Shown: positions 27,881 through 35,773 of the stretch, one piece after another
Numbering within the stretch: position 1 is the stretch's first letter
How the letters are laid out: each line of letters opens with the position of its first letter
Assembly: GCF_900105395.1 (NCBI RefSeq)
Contig: NZ_LT629775.1
Location: 4,920,001-4,984,000, forward strand
Length of the DNA: 64,000 nucleotides
Source: Streptomyces sp. TLI_053
GTDB lineage: Bacteria; Actinomycetota; Actinomycetes; Streptomycetales; Streptomycetaceae
Reading direction: 5' to 3'
Notes under the pieces: model-generated
Told to the model about the DNA's origin: nothing
The model's input: only the letters and a program-made list of their open reading frames with translations
Database searches by the model: none
Made by a program: the position numbers and the translations under genes

Positions 27881-28411
27881 CTACTTCCGCAGTTCGATGA
27901 CGGTCCTGCCGATACGGATCGGCATGCCCGGCTGGAGCGGGGTCGGCGCGGTCAGGCGCTGACGGTCCAGATAGGTGCCGTTGGTGGAGCCTAGATCCTC
28001 CACCGTCCACTGCCCAGTCTGGTCGGGATAGATCCTGGCATGCCGGGAGGACGCGTAGTCGTCGTCCAGCACGATGGTGGAGTCGTGCGCCCGGCCCAGC
28101 GTGATGGTCTGGCCCTGCAGCGCGACGGTGGTCCCGGCCAGCGAGCCCTGCACCACGACCAGCTGGGTCGGGGCGCCGCGACGGCGCCCGCCGCCCTGGG
28201 TCGGCGGACCGCCGGCCGGCGGCTGGCCCTGCGGGGCCCGCCCGGCCGCACCGGCCGCGGGCGCCGCGGCGCCGCCGCCCCGGCGGGAGGACCGGGGGTT
28301 CACCCTGGTCCCGAAGAGGTCGCTGCGGATCACCTGGACCGCGACGATCACGAACAGCCACAGCACGGCCAGGAAGCCCAGCCGCATGACCGTGAGGGTC
28401 AGTTCTGACAT
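27881..28411 (-). CDS. fhaB: FHA-domain membrane protein FhaB
   Basis: 176-residue protein with an N-terminal membrane helix (about 8-28), a Pro/Gly/Ala-rich linker, and a C-terminal FHA domain (about 83-176) with LGRAHDST, SSRHARI and DLGSTNGTYLD, which bind phosphothreonine. In mycobacteria FhaB/FipA links PknB signalling to division proteins. It lies between fhaA and pstP on the same strand, 13 bp after fhaA and 53 bp before pstP. Confidence 0.94.
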   Translation of the reverse strand: MSELTLTVMRLGFLAVLWLFVIVAVQVIRSDLFGTRVNPRSSRRGGGAAAPAAGAAGRAPQGQPPAGGPPTQGGGRRRGAPTQLVVVQGSLAGTTVALQGQTITLGRAHDSTIVLDDDYASSRHARIYPDQTGQWTVEDLGSTNGTYLDRQRLTAPTPLQPGMPIRIGRTVIELRK

Positions 28412-28424
28412 AACCGCGCCCGCT

Positions 28425-29300
28425 CTACCCTTCGACCTGTCGGTAGACGATGGTGGTGGAGCCCACGACGATTCGAGAGCCGTCGCGGAGCGTAGCGCGC
28501 TGGGTGTGCTGCCCGTCCACCACGATGCCGTTCGTCGACCCCAGGTCCAGCACCATCGAGGGTGTGCCGGGGCGGATCTCGGCGTGCTTGCGGGACACCC
28601 CGGGGTCGTCGATGCGGACGTCCGCCTCGGTCGAGCGGCCGAGCACGCAGCCGTTCCCGGAGATCTGGTGGCGGGCGCCGTTCACCTCGATCCAGCGGCG
28701 CACCGAGGTGCCGTGGCCGCCGCCCGGGAAGGGGCGCACGTTGCCGCCGGCGGGGGCGGCCGGCGCGGTCGGCGCCGGCGGGGTCACGGGGGGCGCGGCC
28801 GGTGGCGGCGGGGGCGCGGCGTACTGGGCGCCGCCCTGCTGCCACGGTGCGCCGGGAGCCGGTGCGGCCGGCGGGCGGCCGTAGCCGGGCTGGGTCGGCT
28901 GCGCGGGGGCCTGCTGCTGCGGCTCCTCGGCGGCGAGGGTGCGGCTGCGCACCCGGTACAGGCCGGTGTCGAGGTCGTCGGCCTTCTCCAGGTTCACCTG
29001 CAGCGGGCCCATGAAGGTGTAGCGCTGGGCCTCCGCGTACTCGCGGACCATGCCGGCGAGCTCGTTGCCCAGCTGCCCGGAGTAGGGGCTCAGCCGCTCG
29101 TGGTCGTGCGGGCTGAGTTCGACGATGAAGTCGTTGGGCACGACGGTCCGGTCGCGGTTCCAGATGCTCGCGTTGTTGTCGCACTCGCGCTGCAGCGCTC
29201 CGGCGATCTCCACGGGCTGGACCTCGGACTTGAACACCTTGGCGAAGGTGCCGTTGACGAGACCCTCGAGCCGCTGCTCGAACTTCTTCAGCACTCCCAT
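28425..29300 (-). CDS. fhaA: DUF3662/FHA-domain protein FhaA
   Basis: 291-residue phosphothreonine adaptor. An N-terminal DUF3662 domain (about 1-120, beginning MGVLKKFEQRLEGLVNGTF) is joined by a Gln/Pro/Ala/Gly-rich linker to a C-terminal FHA domain (about 205-291) with LGRSTEAD, SRKHAEI and DLGSTNGIVVDG. In mycobacteria FhaA binds phosphorylated PknB and MviN to restrain wall synthesis. The ATG at 29300 follows GGAAGGGGG; a frame extending 53 codons further upstream lacks a signal. First gene of the cluster. Confidence 0.94.
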   Translation of the reverse strand: MGVLKKFEQRLEGLVNGTFAKVFKSEVQPVEIAGALQRECDNNASIWNRDRTVVPNDFIVELSPHDHERLSPYSGQLGNELAGMVREYAEAQRYTFMGPLQVNLEKADDLDTGLYRVRSRTLAAEEPQQQAPAQPTQPGYGRPPAAPAPGAPWQQGGAQYAAPPPPPAAPPVTPPAPTAPAAPAGGNVRPFPGGGHGTSVRRWIEVNGARHQISGNGCVLGRSTEADVRIDDPGVSRKHAEIRPGTPSMVLDLGSTNGIVVDGQHTQRATLRDGSRIVVGSTTIVYRQVEG

Positions 29301-29390
29301 GGGGCACCCCCTTCCAAGGGTTCGTTCGCCTGCCTGCCGACCGGTTTCCGGGGGGAGCCGGTCGCGCCTGATTGCGGTACTTCCGTACTG

Positions 29391-29396
29391 ATCGTA
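29391..29396 (-). promoter_or_regulatory. Possible -10 of the fhaA cluster
   Basis: TACGAT on the minus strand, about 90 bp before fhaA. No good -35 is visible. The 419-bp spacer 29301-29719 otherwise shows only a short GTAC-TTCC-GTAC inverted repeat (29378-29389) and no gene. Confidence 0.3.
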
Positions 29397-29719
29397 TCCA
29401 CGCCGGGGCCATCCGTACGGTTCCCGGACCATGTGGTGCCCGGGGGTGGGCTCGGACACACAGGGTGACGCATGCGGGCGGCAGCATGCCAGGAGTACCC
29501 GCCCGGCGGGCCCGGCATCCCTCGCTCGCCTGTTCGCCGGGCATCCGTTCGGATGCGCTCCGCCTCCCCCGGGAACGGATTCGGAGGTGACCCGCAGGTC
29601 GTGCTACTGTTTTGCATGTCGGAAGGGGCGCCCACCGGGTGGCCCGATCGAAGAACCGCGAAGACCACATGGTACCGAGCGGATCGGCTGATCGACCGGC
29701 AAGCGGTGAAAACACCCAT

Positions 29720-29803
29720 GCGCGGGTGGCGGAATAGGCAGACGCGCTGGATTCAGGTTCCAGTGCCCGAAAGGGCGTGGGGGTTCAACTCCCCCCTCGC
29801 GCA
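29720..29803 (+). tRNA. tRNA-Leu (anticodon CAG)
   Basis: 84-nt class II tRNA with acceptor GCGCGGG (29720-29726) pairing with CTCGCGC (29796-29802), anticodon loop TTCAGGT (CAG), a long variable arm (TGCCCGAAAGGGCG) and a standard T-arm. CCA is not encoded. A UUCG-loop terminator follows. Confidence 0.96.
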
Positions 29804-29808
29804 CAGCG

Positions 29809-29844
29809 AAGCCCCGCAGATCTTCGGATCTGCGGGGCTTTTTT
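29809..29844 (+). terminator. Terminator of tRNA-Leu
   Basis: 14-bp perfect stem AAGCCCCGCAGATC / complement with a TTCG tetraloop, ending in a run of six T (29839-29844). Textbook Rho-independent terminator. Confidence 0.95.
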
Positions 29845-29915
29845 GTTTCCCGGCACCGGCAGGGCGGTGGCGGTCCGGGGAGGACGGCCCCGGTCCGGGC
29901 CGGACGCTCCCGGTC

Positions 29916-31055
29916 TCAGGAGGACGGCGCCGGGAGGTCGGCGCGGACCTCGAAGCCGCCGTCCGCGGTCGGGCCGGCGTCCAGCGAGCCGCCGAGCAGC
30001 TGGGCGCGTTCGCGCAGGCCGACCAGGCCGTGGCCGCCGCCGGGCAGGATCCGGTCGGGACGGACCGGCGGGGCGTCGTTGCGCACCTCCACCCGCAGCC
30101 GTCGCCCCCGGGCCCGGATCCGGACGTGCACCGCGGCCTGCGGCGCGTACTTGGTGATGTTGGTGAGCGCCTCCTGGACGGTCCGGTAGGCGGCCCGCTC
30201 GACCGCCTCCGGCCAGGGGCGGTCGCCCGGGGCCAGCTCGGTGTCGGCGGCCAGCCCGCTCTCCTCGATCAGCCGGGGCAGGTCGGCCAGCCTGGGCTGC
30301 GGGGCCAGTGGCGCACCGGTCCTCGGCCCGCCGGCCCGCAGTACACCGACCATCTGCCGCAGCTCCTCCAGGGTGCGCACGGACAGCTCGCGGATGGTCG
30401 ACGCGGCGCCCGAGGCCGCCGGGTCGGTGGTGGACACCTGGAGCGCGCCCGCCTGGATGCTGATCAGACTGACCTGGTGCGAGACCACGTCGTGCATCTC
30501 CCGGGCGAGCCGGCCGCGCTCCTCGCTCAGCACCCGGTCGGCCAGCAGCCGGCTCTCCCGGGCCTGGCCCCGGGTGAGCTCGTCCAGCCGACCCGCCAGC
30601 TCGCGCCTGGTCCGGGACAGCAGACCGGTGGCGGCCGGGCCCGCCGCGAGCATCACCGACTGGATGGCGTACAGCGCGGTGTCCCGGGTGGGCTCGAAGG
30701 ACTGCTCGGAGAGCGGCCAGTGGAAGAACTCCACCAGGGCGAAGAGCGAGGCGCAGGGGAGCACCACCCGGGGGTGGGGGCGTTCGGCCGCCACCGTGTA
30801 GACGGCGGTGATCGGGGCGAGCCAGATGTCGTCGAGGTAGCTGCCGGGCATGGTCAGCAGCAGCACGGCGACCGGGTAGCGGCGCCGCCACAGCAGCGCC
30901 ACGGCGGCCAGGACCGACAGCAGGGTCTGCCAGAGCGGGGCGCCGCGGGCCACCAGGGCGGCGTCCATCAGGGAGTAGACGGCGGGCAGCAGGATCATCA
31001 GCCAGGGCGCGGTGAGCCCGGCCGGAAGGCGTCGTGCGGGAGAGGGGTCGCTCAT
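29916..31055 (-). CDS. Two-component sensor histidine kinase (NarL partner type)
   Basis: 379-residue HisKA_3-type kinase. Four to five membrane helices (about 14-145) with only short loops form the sensor. The dimerisation helix has EERGRLAREMHDVVSHQ with phosphoacceptor H188, and the GHKL ATPase domain ends with GGGHGLVGLRERAQLLGG. It overlaps the response-regulator gene by 4 bp (GTGA/ATGA-type coupling at 31052-31055), so the two form one operon. The input signal is unknown; the short-looped sensor suggests a membrane or envelope stimulus. The MprF-like gene is divergent and a plausible target. Confidence 0.9.
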   Translation of the reverse strand: MSDPSPARRLPAGLTAPWLMILLPAVYSLMDAALVARGAPLWQTLLSVLAAVALLWRRRYPVAVLLLTMPGSYLDDIWLAPITAVYTVAAERPHPRVVLPCASLFALVEFFHWPLSEQSFEPTRDTALYAIQSVMLAAGPAATGLLSRTRRELAGRLDELTRGQARESRLLADRVLSEERGRLAREMHDVVSHQVSLISIQAGALQVSTTDPAASGAASTIRELSVRTLEELRQMVGVLRAGGPRTGAPLAPQPRLADLPRLIEESGLAADTELAPGDRPWPEAVERAAYRTVQEALTNITKYAPQAAVHVRIRARGRRLRVEVRNDAPPVRPDRILPGGGHGLVGLRERAQLLGGSLDAGPTADGGFEVRADLPAPSS

Positions 31056-31765
31056 GCCCCGTCGCTCGGCTTCGGCCGGACCAGTCCGGCCCGGTGGGCG
31101 ACGACGGCCGCCTGGACCCGGTTGGCGGCGCCGAGCTTGCCGAGGATCGCGCTGATGTGGTCCTTCACGGTGCCGGTGCCGAGGAACAGCCGGTCGGCGA
31201 TCTCGGCGTTGGACAGCCCCTCGCCCAGCAGCGCCAGGACGTCCAGCTCCCGGCCGGTCAGGGTGCGGGCCAGGGACGCCGCCTCGGCGTCCGGGCCGCC
31301 GCCGTCCACGTAGCCGCCGATCACGGTCCGGGTCACGGTCGGGGAGAGGATGTTGCCGCCGGCCGCGAGCACCCGGACGGCGTGCACCAACTGGTCCGGG
31401 GCGGTGTCCTTGAGGAGGAAGCCGGAGGCGCCGGCCCGCAGCGCGGTGCCGATGTGCTCCTCGGTGTCGAAGGTGGTCAGCATCGCCACGGCCGGCGGAT
31501 CGGGCAGCGCCCGCAGCCGGCGGAGCACCGAGATGCCGTCCAGGTCGGGCATCCGGATGTCGAGCAGCACCACGTGCGGACGCAGCCGCCGGACGTACTC
31601 CTCGGTCTGCGCGCCCGAGCAGTCGCCGACCACCTCCAGGTCGGGGGCGGAGCCGACGATGAGGCCCAGCCCGGACCGGACCAGGATCTCGTCGTCCACG
31701 ATCAGCACGCGGGTGGTGGTGATGGTCCCTCCTCGGTTCGGCGGACGGGCCGGGCCGGTCCGCAT
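31052..31765 (-). CDS. LuxR/NarL-family response regulator
   Basis: Receiver domain with acidic pair VDDE and phosphoacceptor D69 in VVLLDIRMPD (numbering from the ATG at 31765), then a LuxR-type helix-turn-helix (about 165-230: TGRELDVLALLGEGLSNAEIADRLFLGTGTVKDHI). The start is unclear. The ATG at 31765 has no obvious ribosome site, whereas AGGAGGG at 31727-31733 lies directly before an in-frame ATC at 31723 that would begin the receiver domain normally. It precedes the kinase in the operon. Confidence 0.88.
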   Translation of the reverse strand: MRTGPARPPNRGGTITTTRVLIVDDEILVRSGLGLIVGSAPDLEVVGDCSGAQTEEYVRRLRPHVVLLDIRMPDLDGISVLRRLRALPDPPAVAMLTTFDTEEHIGTALRAGASGFLLKDTAPDQLVHAVRVLAAGGNILSPTVTRTVIGGYVDGGGPDAEAASLARTLTGRELDVLALLGEGLSNAEIADRLFLGTGTVKDHISAILGKLGAANRVQAAVVAHRAGLVRPKPSDGA

Positions 31766-31991
31766 GACTGAATCGAGAGTAGGGCCTGACCGGCGGCTTC
31801 GCCGGGCCCGGCCTCCCGGAGCAACCCCGCCGAACGGCGGGGGTGTGAATCCGCTGCCTGGTTCACGCGATTCTCACCGATCGTGGGGAACCATGGAATC
31901 GGCTGCCGTTCGGTCGGTCCGCGGCCGGGGTGGGTGGCCGGCCGGGCCGCGTGCGGATGCGGCCCACCATCTGATCGTTTGGAATTGAGCT

Positions 31992-33824
31992 GTGTCGTCC
32001 ACTGTGAAGCCGGAGCCCTCCACCGCCCCCACCGGATCCGGGTCCGGTGCCCTCATGGCGCGCTGGCGTCCGCGGGCCGCGGCGGCGACCGTCTGGTACC
32101 TGCGGCTGATCGCCCTGCTGAACCTCGTGGCCGTTCTCTCGGTGCCGTTCCGGGACCAGATCGAGACGCACAACGAGGGCGAGTACTTCACCCCCTACCT
32201 GATGACCACCGGACTGAGCAGCGCGGTGCTCTCGGTCTTCCTGGCGATCGCGATGCGGCGCCGCAAGCGGGCCGCGTGGATCTTCAACACGGCGCTGGCC
32301 GGCCTGTTCGCGGTGCTCTACCTGCTCGCCATGACGCTGCCCGGCGGAGGCTTCACCAAGCACCCGCTGAACTACATCTCCACCGTGCTGACCTGCGGCT
32401 TCGTCCTGGCACTGCTGGTCGGGCGGAAGGAGTTCACCTCCAAGGGCGACAGCTCCAACCCGAAGACCGCGGCCGCCACGTTCGTGCTCGGCCTGGGCCT
32501 CGGCGGGGTGGTCGGCGCGGCCCTGGTCGCCCTCACCAACAACCTGCACGGCGCCGCCGACTTCTGGGACATGTTCCGCTACTCGGTCGGCCGGATGATC
32601 ACCATCGACCCGAGCCAGCACCTGCGCTCCGTCATCGACGCGCCGACCTGGGTGAACGCGGTCATCAACACCATGGGCGCGGTGCTCTTCCTGCTGGTCC
32701 TCTACGTGGCCTTCCGCAGCCCGCGGAACACCGAGCTGCTCACCGCCGAGGACGAGGAGCGGATCCGGGGGCTGCTGGAGAAGCAGGGCGACCGGGACTC
32801 GCTGGGCTACTTCGCGCTCCGCCGGGACAAGGCGGTGATGTTCTCGCCGAGCGGCAAGGCGGCGGTCACCTACCGGGTGGTCGGCGGCGTCTCGCTGGCC
32901 TCCGGCGACCCGATCGGCGACCCCGAGGCCTGGCCCGGGGCGATCGACGCCTGGCTGTCCGAGGCCCGCGAGCACGCCTGGGCGCCGGCCGTGATGGGCG
33001 CCTCCGAGGAGGCCGGGGTGATCTACGCCCGGCACGGGCTGGACGCGCTGGAGCTGGGCGACGAGGCGATCGTCGAGCTCGACGAGTTCTCGCTGGACGG
33101 CCGGGCGATGCGGGTGGTGCGCCAGGCGTACAACCGGGTCAAGCGGGCCGGCTACACGGTGCGGATCCGCCGGCACGAGGAGATCCCCGAGTGCGAGATG
33201 GCCGAGCTGGTGGCCAAGGCCGACCAGTGGCGCGACGGCGCGACCGAGCGCGGCTTCTCGATGGCGCTGGGCCGGCTCGGCGACCCGGGCGACGGGCGCT
33301 GCGTGATGCTGGAGTGCCACGACGCCGAGGGCGAGCTGAAGGCCCTGCTCAGCTTCGTGCCGTGGGGCGCGGACGGGCTCTCGCTGGACCTCATGCGCCG
33401 GGCCAGGGACACCGAGAACGGCCTGATGGAGTTCATGGTGATCGAACTCCTGCAGCGCGCCCGTGAGGTGAACCTGGCCAGGGTCTCGCTGAACTTCGCC
33501 ATGTTCCGTTCCGTTTTCGAACGGGGCTCGAAGCTCGGGGCGGGCCCGGTGCTGCGGCTCTGGCGTTCCGTTCTCGGCTTCTTCTCGCGCTGGTGGCAGA
33601 TCGAATCGCTCTACCGGGCCAACGCCAAGTACCGGCCGATCTGGGAGCCGCGCTATCTGCTGTTCGAGAAGAGCAGCGAGATTCCGCGGATCGGCATCGC
33701 CAGTGCCCGGGCCGAGGGCTTCATCACCGCACCGAGCCTGCCCGCGCTGTTCCGTCGCCGGCACCAGGGGCCGTCCGGCACGGCCCCCCGGGTGGCGGCG
33801 GCGGCACAGGACGGGAAGGGGTAG
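31992..33824 (+). CDS. MprF-like phosphatidylglycerol aminoacyltransferase (DUF2156)
   Basis: 610-residue membrane protein. Six or so N-terminal helices (to about 240) are followed by a cytoplasmic DUF2156/MprF_C catalytic domain (about 265-580) with FSPSGKAAVTYRVVGGVSLASGDPIGDP, EFSLDGRAMRVVRQ and LNFAMFRSVFERG. Enzymes of this family transfer lysine or alanine from tRNA to phosphatidylglycerol, lowering surface charge and giving resistance to cationic peptides. The GTG start lacks a strong site. No lysyl-tRNA-synthetase domain is attached, unlike mycobacterial LysX. Divergent from the two-component operon. Confidence 0.82.
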   Translation: MSSTVKPEPSTAPTGSGSGALMARWRPRAAAATVWYLRLIALLNLVAVLSVPFRDQIETHNEGEYFTPYLMTTGLSSAVLSVFLAIAMRRRKRAAWIFNTALAGLFAVLYLLAMTLPGGGFTKHPLNYISTVLTCGFVLALLVGRKEFTSKGDSSNPKTAAATFVLGLGLGGVVGAALVALTNNLHGAADFWDMFRYSVGRMITIDPSQHLRSVIDAPTWVNAVINTMGAVLFLLVLYVAFRSPRNTELLTAEDEERIRGLLEKQGDRDSLGYFALRRDKAVMFSPSGKAAVTYRVVGGVSLASGDPIGDPEAWPGAIDAWLSEAREHAWAPAVMGASEEAGVIYARHGLDALELGDEAIVELDEFSLDGRAMRVVRQAYNRVKRAGYTVRIRRHEEIPECEMAELVAKADQWRDGATERGFSMALGRLGDPGDGRCVMLECHDAEGELKALLSFVPWGADGLSLDLMRRARDTENGLMEFMVIELLQRAREVNLARVSLNFAMFRSVFERGSKLGAGPVLRLWRSVLGFFSRWWQIESLYRANAKYRPIWEPRYLLFEKSSEIPRIGIASARAEGFITAPSLPALFRRRHQGPSGTAPRVAAAAQDGKG

Positions 33825-34000
33825 CCCTCCGCCGGGGGGCGGAGGGGGCCGGGCAGCCGTCCGGGGGGATCTCATGGTTGTTTCTCCCCCTAGAGGATGA
33901 CTCGGATCCGCACAATTGCCGATGTGGATTCGTTAACCGGCTTCTAATGTGGAGGTAGTCGAGAAGGCGCTTGCGCCAACGGGGATTCGGAGAACCGGTT

Positions 34001-34810
34001 GTGATGCGGAGGACCCACGCGGGGGGCGTGCGAAAGGGGCCGGTGGCTATTGCCAGAGAGGCCGCTGTCGCCGAGTGGGGAGCGCTGTTCGGGACGGTCC
34101 GGGAGCAGGTCGCGCGGAAGAAGTTCGCGGCCGTTCCACTGGCCACCGCGGCGACCTGTCTGATCCTGCTGTTCAGCATCGTCCAGCACCTTCCGGGCGG
34201 CGCGCAGTTCGTCACCCGGATCGGCGTGGTCAAGGCGGCGCTGCCGCTGGACGTCTCGCTGCTGCGCACGCCGCTGTCGCTGTACGTGCCGGCCCTGGAC
34301 CTGCCGGTGTGGGGGGCGCTGGCACAGGTCTTCGTGGTCTTCGGCATCGCCGAGATCGTGCTCGGCCGGCGGCTCACCCTGGTGGTCGCCTACACCTGCA
34401 CCCTCGCCGGGACGCTGTTCGCCCGGGTCGGGGTGGCGATCGGACCGGACCACGTCTTCGGCTTCCCGAAGTGGGTCGCCCACGTGCGGGACACCGGCCC
34501 CTCGGCCGCGGTGGTGGCGCTGGCGATCTGCATCGCGTTCCGCTGCCGGGCCTGGTTCACGGCCGGGCTGGTCGTGGCGGTGATGGTCGGCGAGGCGATC
34601 GTGCTGCCGAACCTGGCCGGGATGGAGCACGTGGTCGCGGTGATCGCGGCGCTGCTGATCGCCGTCTCGATGGAGGTGTTCGGGGACTTCTGGCCGCGGG
34701 TGCTGGCCGGGGTCGGCGCGGCGGCCGTGGTGGCGACGGCCACCGCCTCGCTGGAGGCGGCTGCGGCGGACGTCCGCCGCCGCACCCCGGCCGGCGCGGC
34801 CGTGCCCTAG
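34001..34810 (+). CDS. Rhomboid-like membrane protein, inactive type
   Basis: 269-residue polytopic membrane protein with about six helices. The GIAEIVLGRRLTLVVAYTCTLAGTLFARV stretch resembles the rhomboid-like membrane proteins often encoded next to MprF homologues in streptomycetes, but no GxSG serine is present, so protease activity is unlikely. The GTG at 34001 follows GGAG; an ATG at 34004 and a GTG at 34043 (after GAAAGGGG) are alternatives. Its TAG stop (34808-34810) is part of the CTAG target duplication of the IS element, so the insertion left the protein unchanged. Confidence 0.6.
   Translation: MMRRTHAGGVRKGPVAIAREAAVAEWGALFGTVREQVARKKFAAVPLATAATCLILLFSIVQHLPGGAQFVTRIGVVKAALPLDVSLLRTPLSLYVPALDLPVWGALAQVFVVFGIAEIVLGRRLTLVVAYTCTLAGTLFARVGVAIGPDHVFGFPKWVAHVRDTGPSAAVVALAICIAFRCRAWFTAGLVVAVMVGEAIVLPNLAGMEHVVAVIAALLIAVSMEVFGDFWPRVLAGVGAAAVVATATASLEAAAADVRRRTPAGAAVP
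34807..34810. repeat. Target-site duplication of the IS element, left copy
   Basis: CTAG immediately before the left inverted repeat; it includes the stop codon of the upstream gene. The right copy is at 35708-35711. Confidence 0.75.
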
Positions 34811-34847
34811 GGCGTTTCTTTCCGATCATCGGATCGTTGGTCTGGTC

Positions 34848-35692
34848 GTGCCGTTGACTGACGCGCAGTGGGCGCGGATAGAGCCGTTGTTGCCGGACCG
34901 GACGCCGAAGCGGGGCGGGCGGTGGCGTGATCACCGTGAGGTGATCGACGCGATCGCGTGGAAGTTCCAGACCGGTTCGCAGTGGGTGCACCTGCCTGAG
35001 AAGTACGGCTCGTGGAAGGGCGCCTACACCCGGCTGCGGAACTGGGCGATCGACGGAACCTGGGAGCGGGTCTTCACCGCCCTGCTCGCGCAGGCCGACG
35101 CCGAGGGCGACCTGGACTGGGTCGTGGCGGTCGACTCCACGATCGTGCGCGCGCATCAGAACGCGGCCGGGGCCCGTCAAAAGGGGCCCCGGCCGACGAA
35201 CCCGCCCACCACGCCGTCGGACGCTCCCGCGGCGGCCTGACGACGAAGATCCACCTCGCGGCGGACAGCCGCTGCCGCCCGTTGTGCTTCGTGCTCACGC
35301 CCGGCCAGGCCGGCGACGCGCCCGCGTTCGAGCACGTCATGACCGCCCTGCGCATGCCCAGGACGGTCGGACGACCGCGCACCCGGCCCCTCGTGGTCCT
35401 GGCGGACCGGGCCTACTCGTCGAGGGCCATCCGCGAACACCTGCGAAGGCGCGGCATCCGCGCGGTGATCCCACAGCCCGCCGACCAGATCGCCAACCGC
35501 AAACGCAAGGGCCGCCGAGGCGGTCGCCCCCCGGCCTTCGACCGCGAGGCCTACAAGCGGCGCAACACCGTCGAGCGGTGCATCAACCGCCTGAAGAACT
35601 GGCGCGGCCTGGCCACCCGCTACGAGAAGACCGCCACCGTCTACCGGGCCGGACTCCACATCGCAGGCATCTTCATCTGGTCCGCTCGCTGA
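34848..35692 (+). CDS. IS5-family transposase, two frames joined by -1 frameshift
   Basis: DDE transposase. The upstream frame (34848-35240, 130 residues) has the N-terminal DUF4096-type segment MPLTDAQWARIEPLLP and the first catalytic D96 in AVDSTIVRAHQ. The downstream frame, open to 35692, carries TTKIHLAADSR, the second aspartate in LADRAYSS, and the glutamate in RRNTVERCINRLKNWRG. The slippery heptamer A_AAG_GGG at 35180-35186 is in exact register for a -1 shift, after which the protein reads GAPADEPAHHAVGRSRGGLTTKIHLAAD, as in uninterrupted relatives. Without the shift a truncated DNA-binding product results. Confidence 0.88.
35180..35186 (+). promoter_or_regulatory. Programmed -1 frameshift site
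   Basis: A AAG GGG fits the X XXY YYZ rule in the upstream transposase frame (codons CAA AAG GGG). GC-rich sequence right after it (GGCCCC GGCC) could form the stimulating structure. Confidence 0.7.
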
Positions 35693-35707
35693 TCCAAAAG
35701 AAAGGAC

Positions 35708-35711
35708 CTAG
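35708..35711. repeat. Target-site duplication of the IS element, right copy
   Basis: CTAG just outside the right inverted repeat; pairs with 34807-34810. Joining the flanks restores GTGCC-CTAG-GGGCC with the same stop codon. Confidence 0.75.
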
Positions 35712-35773
35712 GGGCCGACGAGCAGGACGGACACGGGAGCCCGCGGACCGGACGGTCCGCGGGCTCCTCCGCG

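Larger units (their letters stand above)
34811..35707 (+). mobile_element. IS5-family insertion sequence (IS427-like), 897 bp
   Basis: Bounded by imperfect inverted repeats: left end GGCGTTTCTTTCCGATC (34811-34827) against the reverse complement of the right end, GTCCTTTCTTTTGGATC (35691-35707), 13 of 17 matching. Flanked by CTAG on both sides. It contains one transposase coded in two overlapping frames. The right repeat overlaps the transposase stop codon. Length, target preference and two-frame structure fit the IS427 group of IS5. All catalytic residues are present, so it may still be active. Confidence 0.9.

Noticed and set aside
26157..28361. Fusion of pstP to fhaB sequence
   Set aside because: The frame is open by chance, but the PP2C domain has its own start at 27827 and the FHA domain is in another frame.
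29720..29803. tRNA-Leu as an integration site for a mobile element
   Set aside because: No integrase gene or repeated tRNA 3' end is found nearby.
35012..35692. Second half of the transposase as an independent gene
   Set aside because: It lacks the N-terminal domain and the first catalytic aspartate; the in-register slippery heptamer explains it as part of one frameshifted product.
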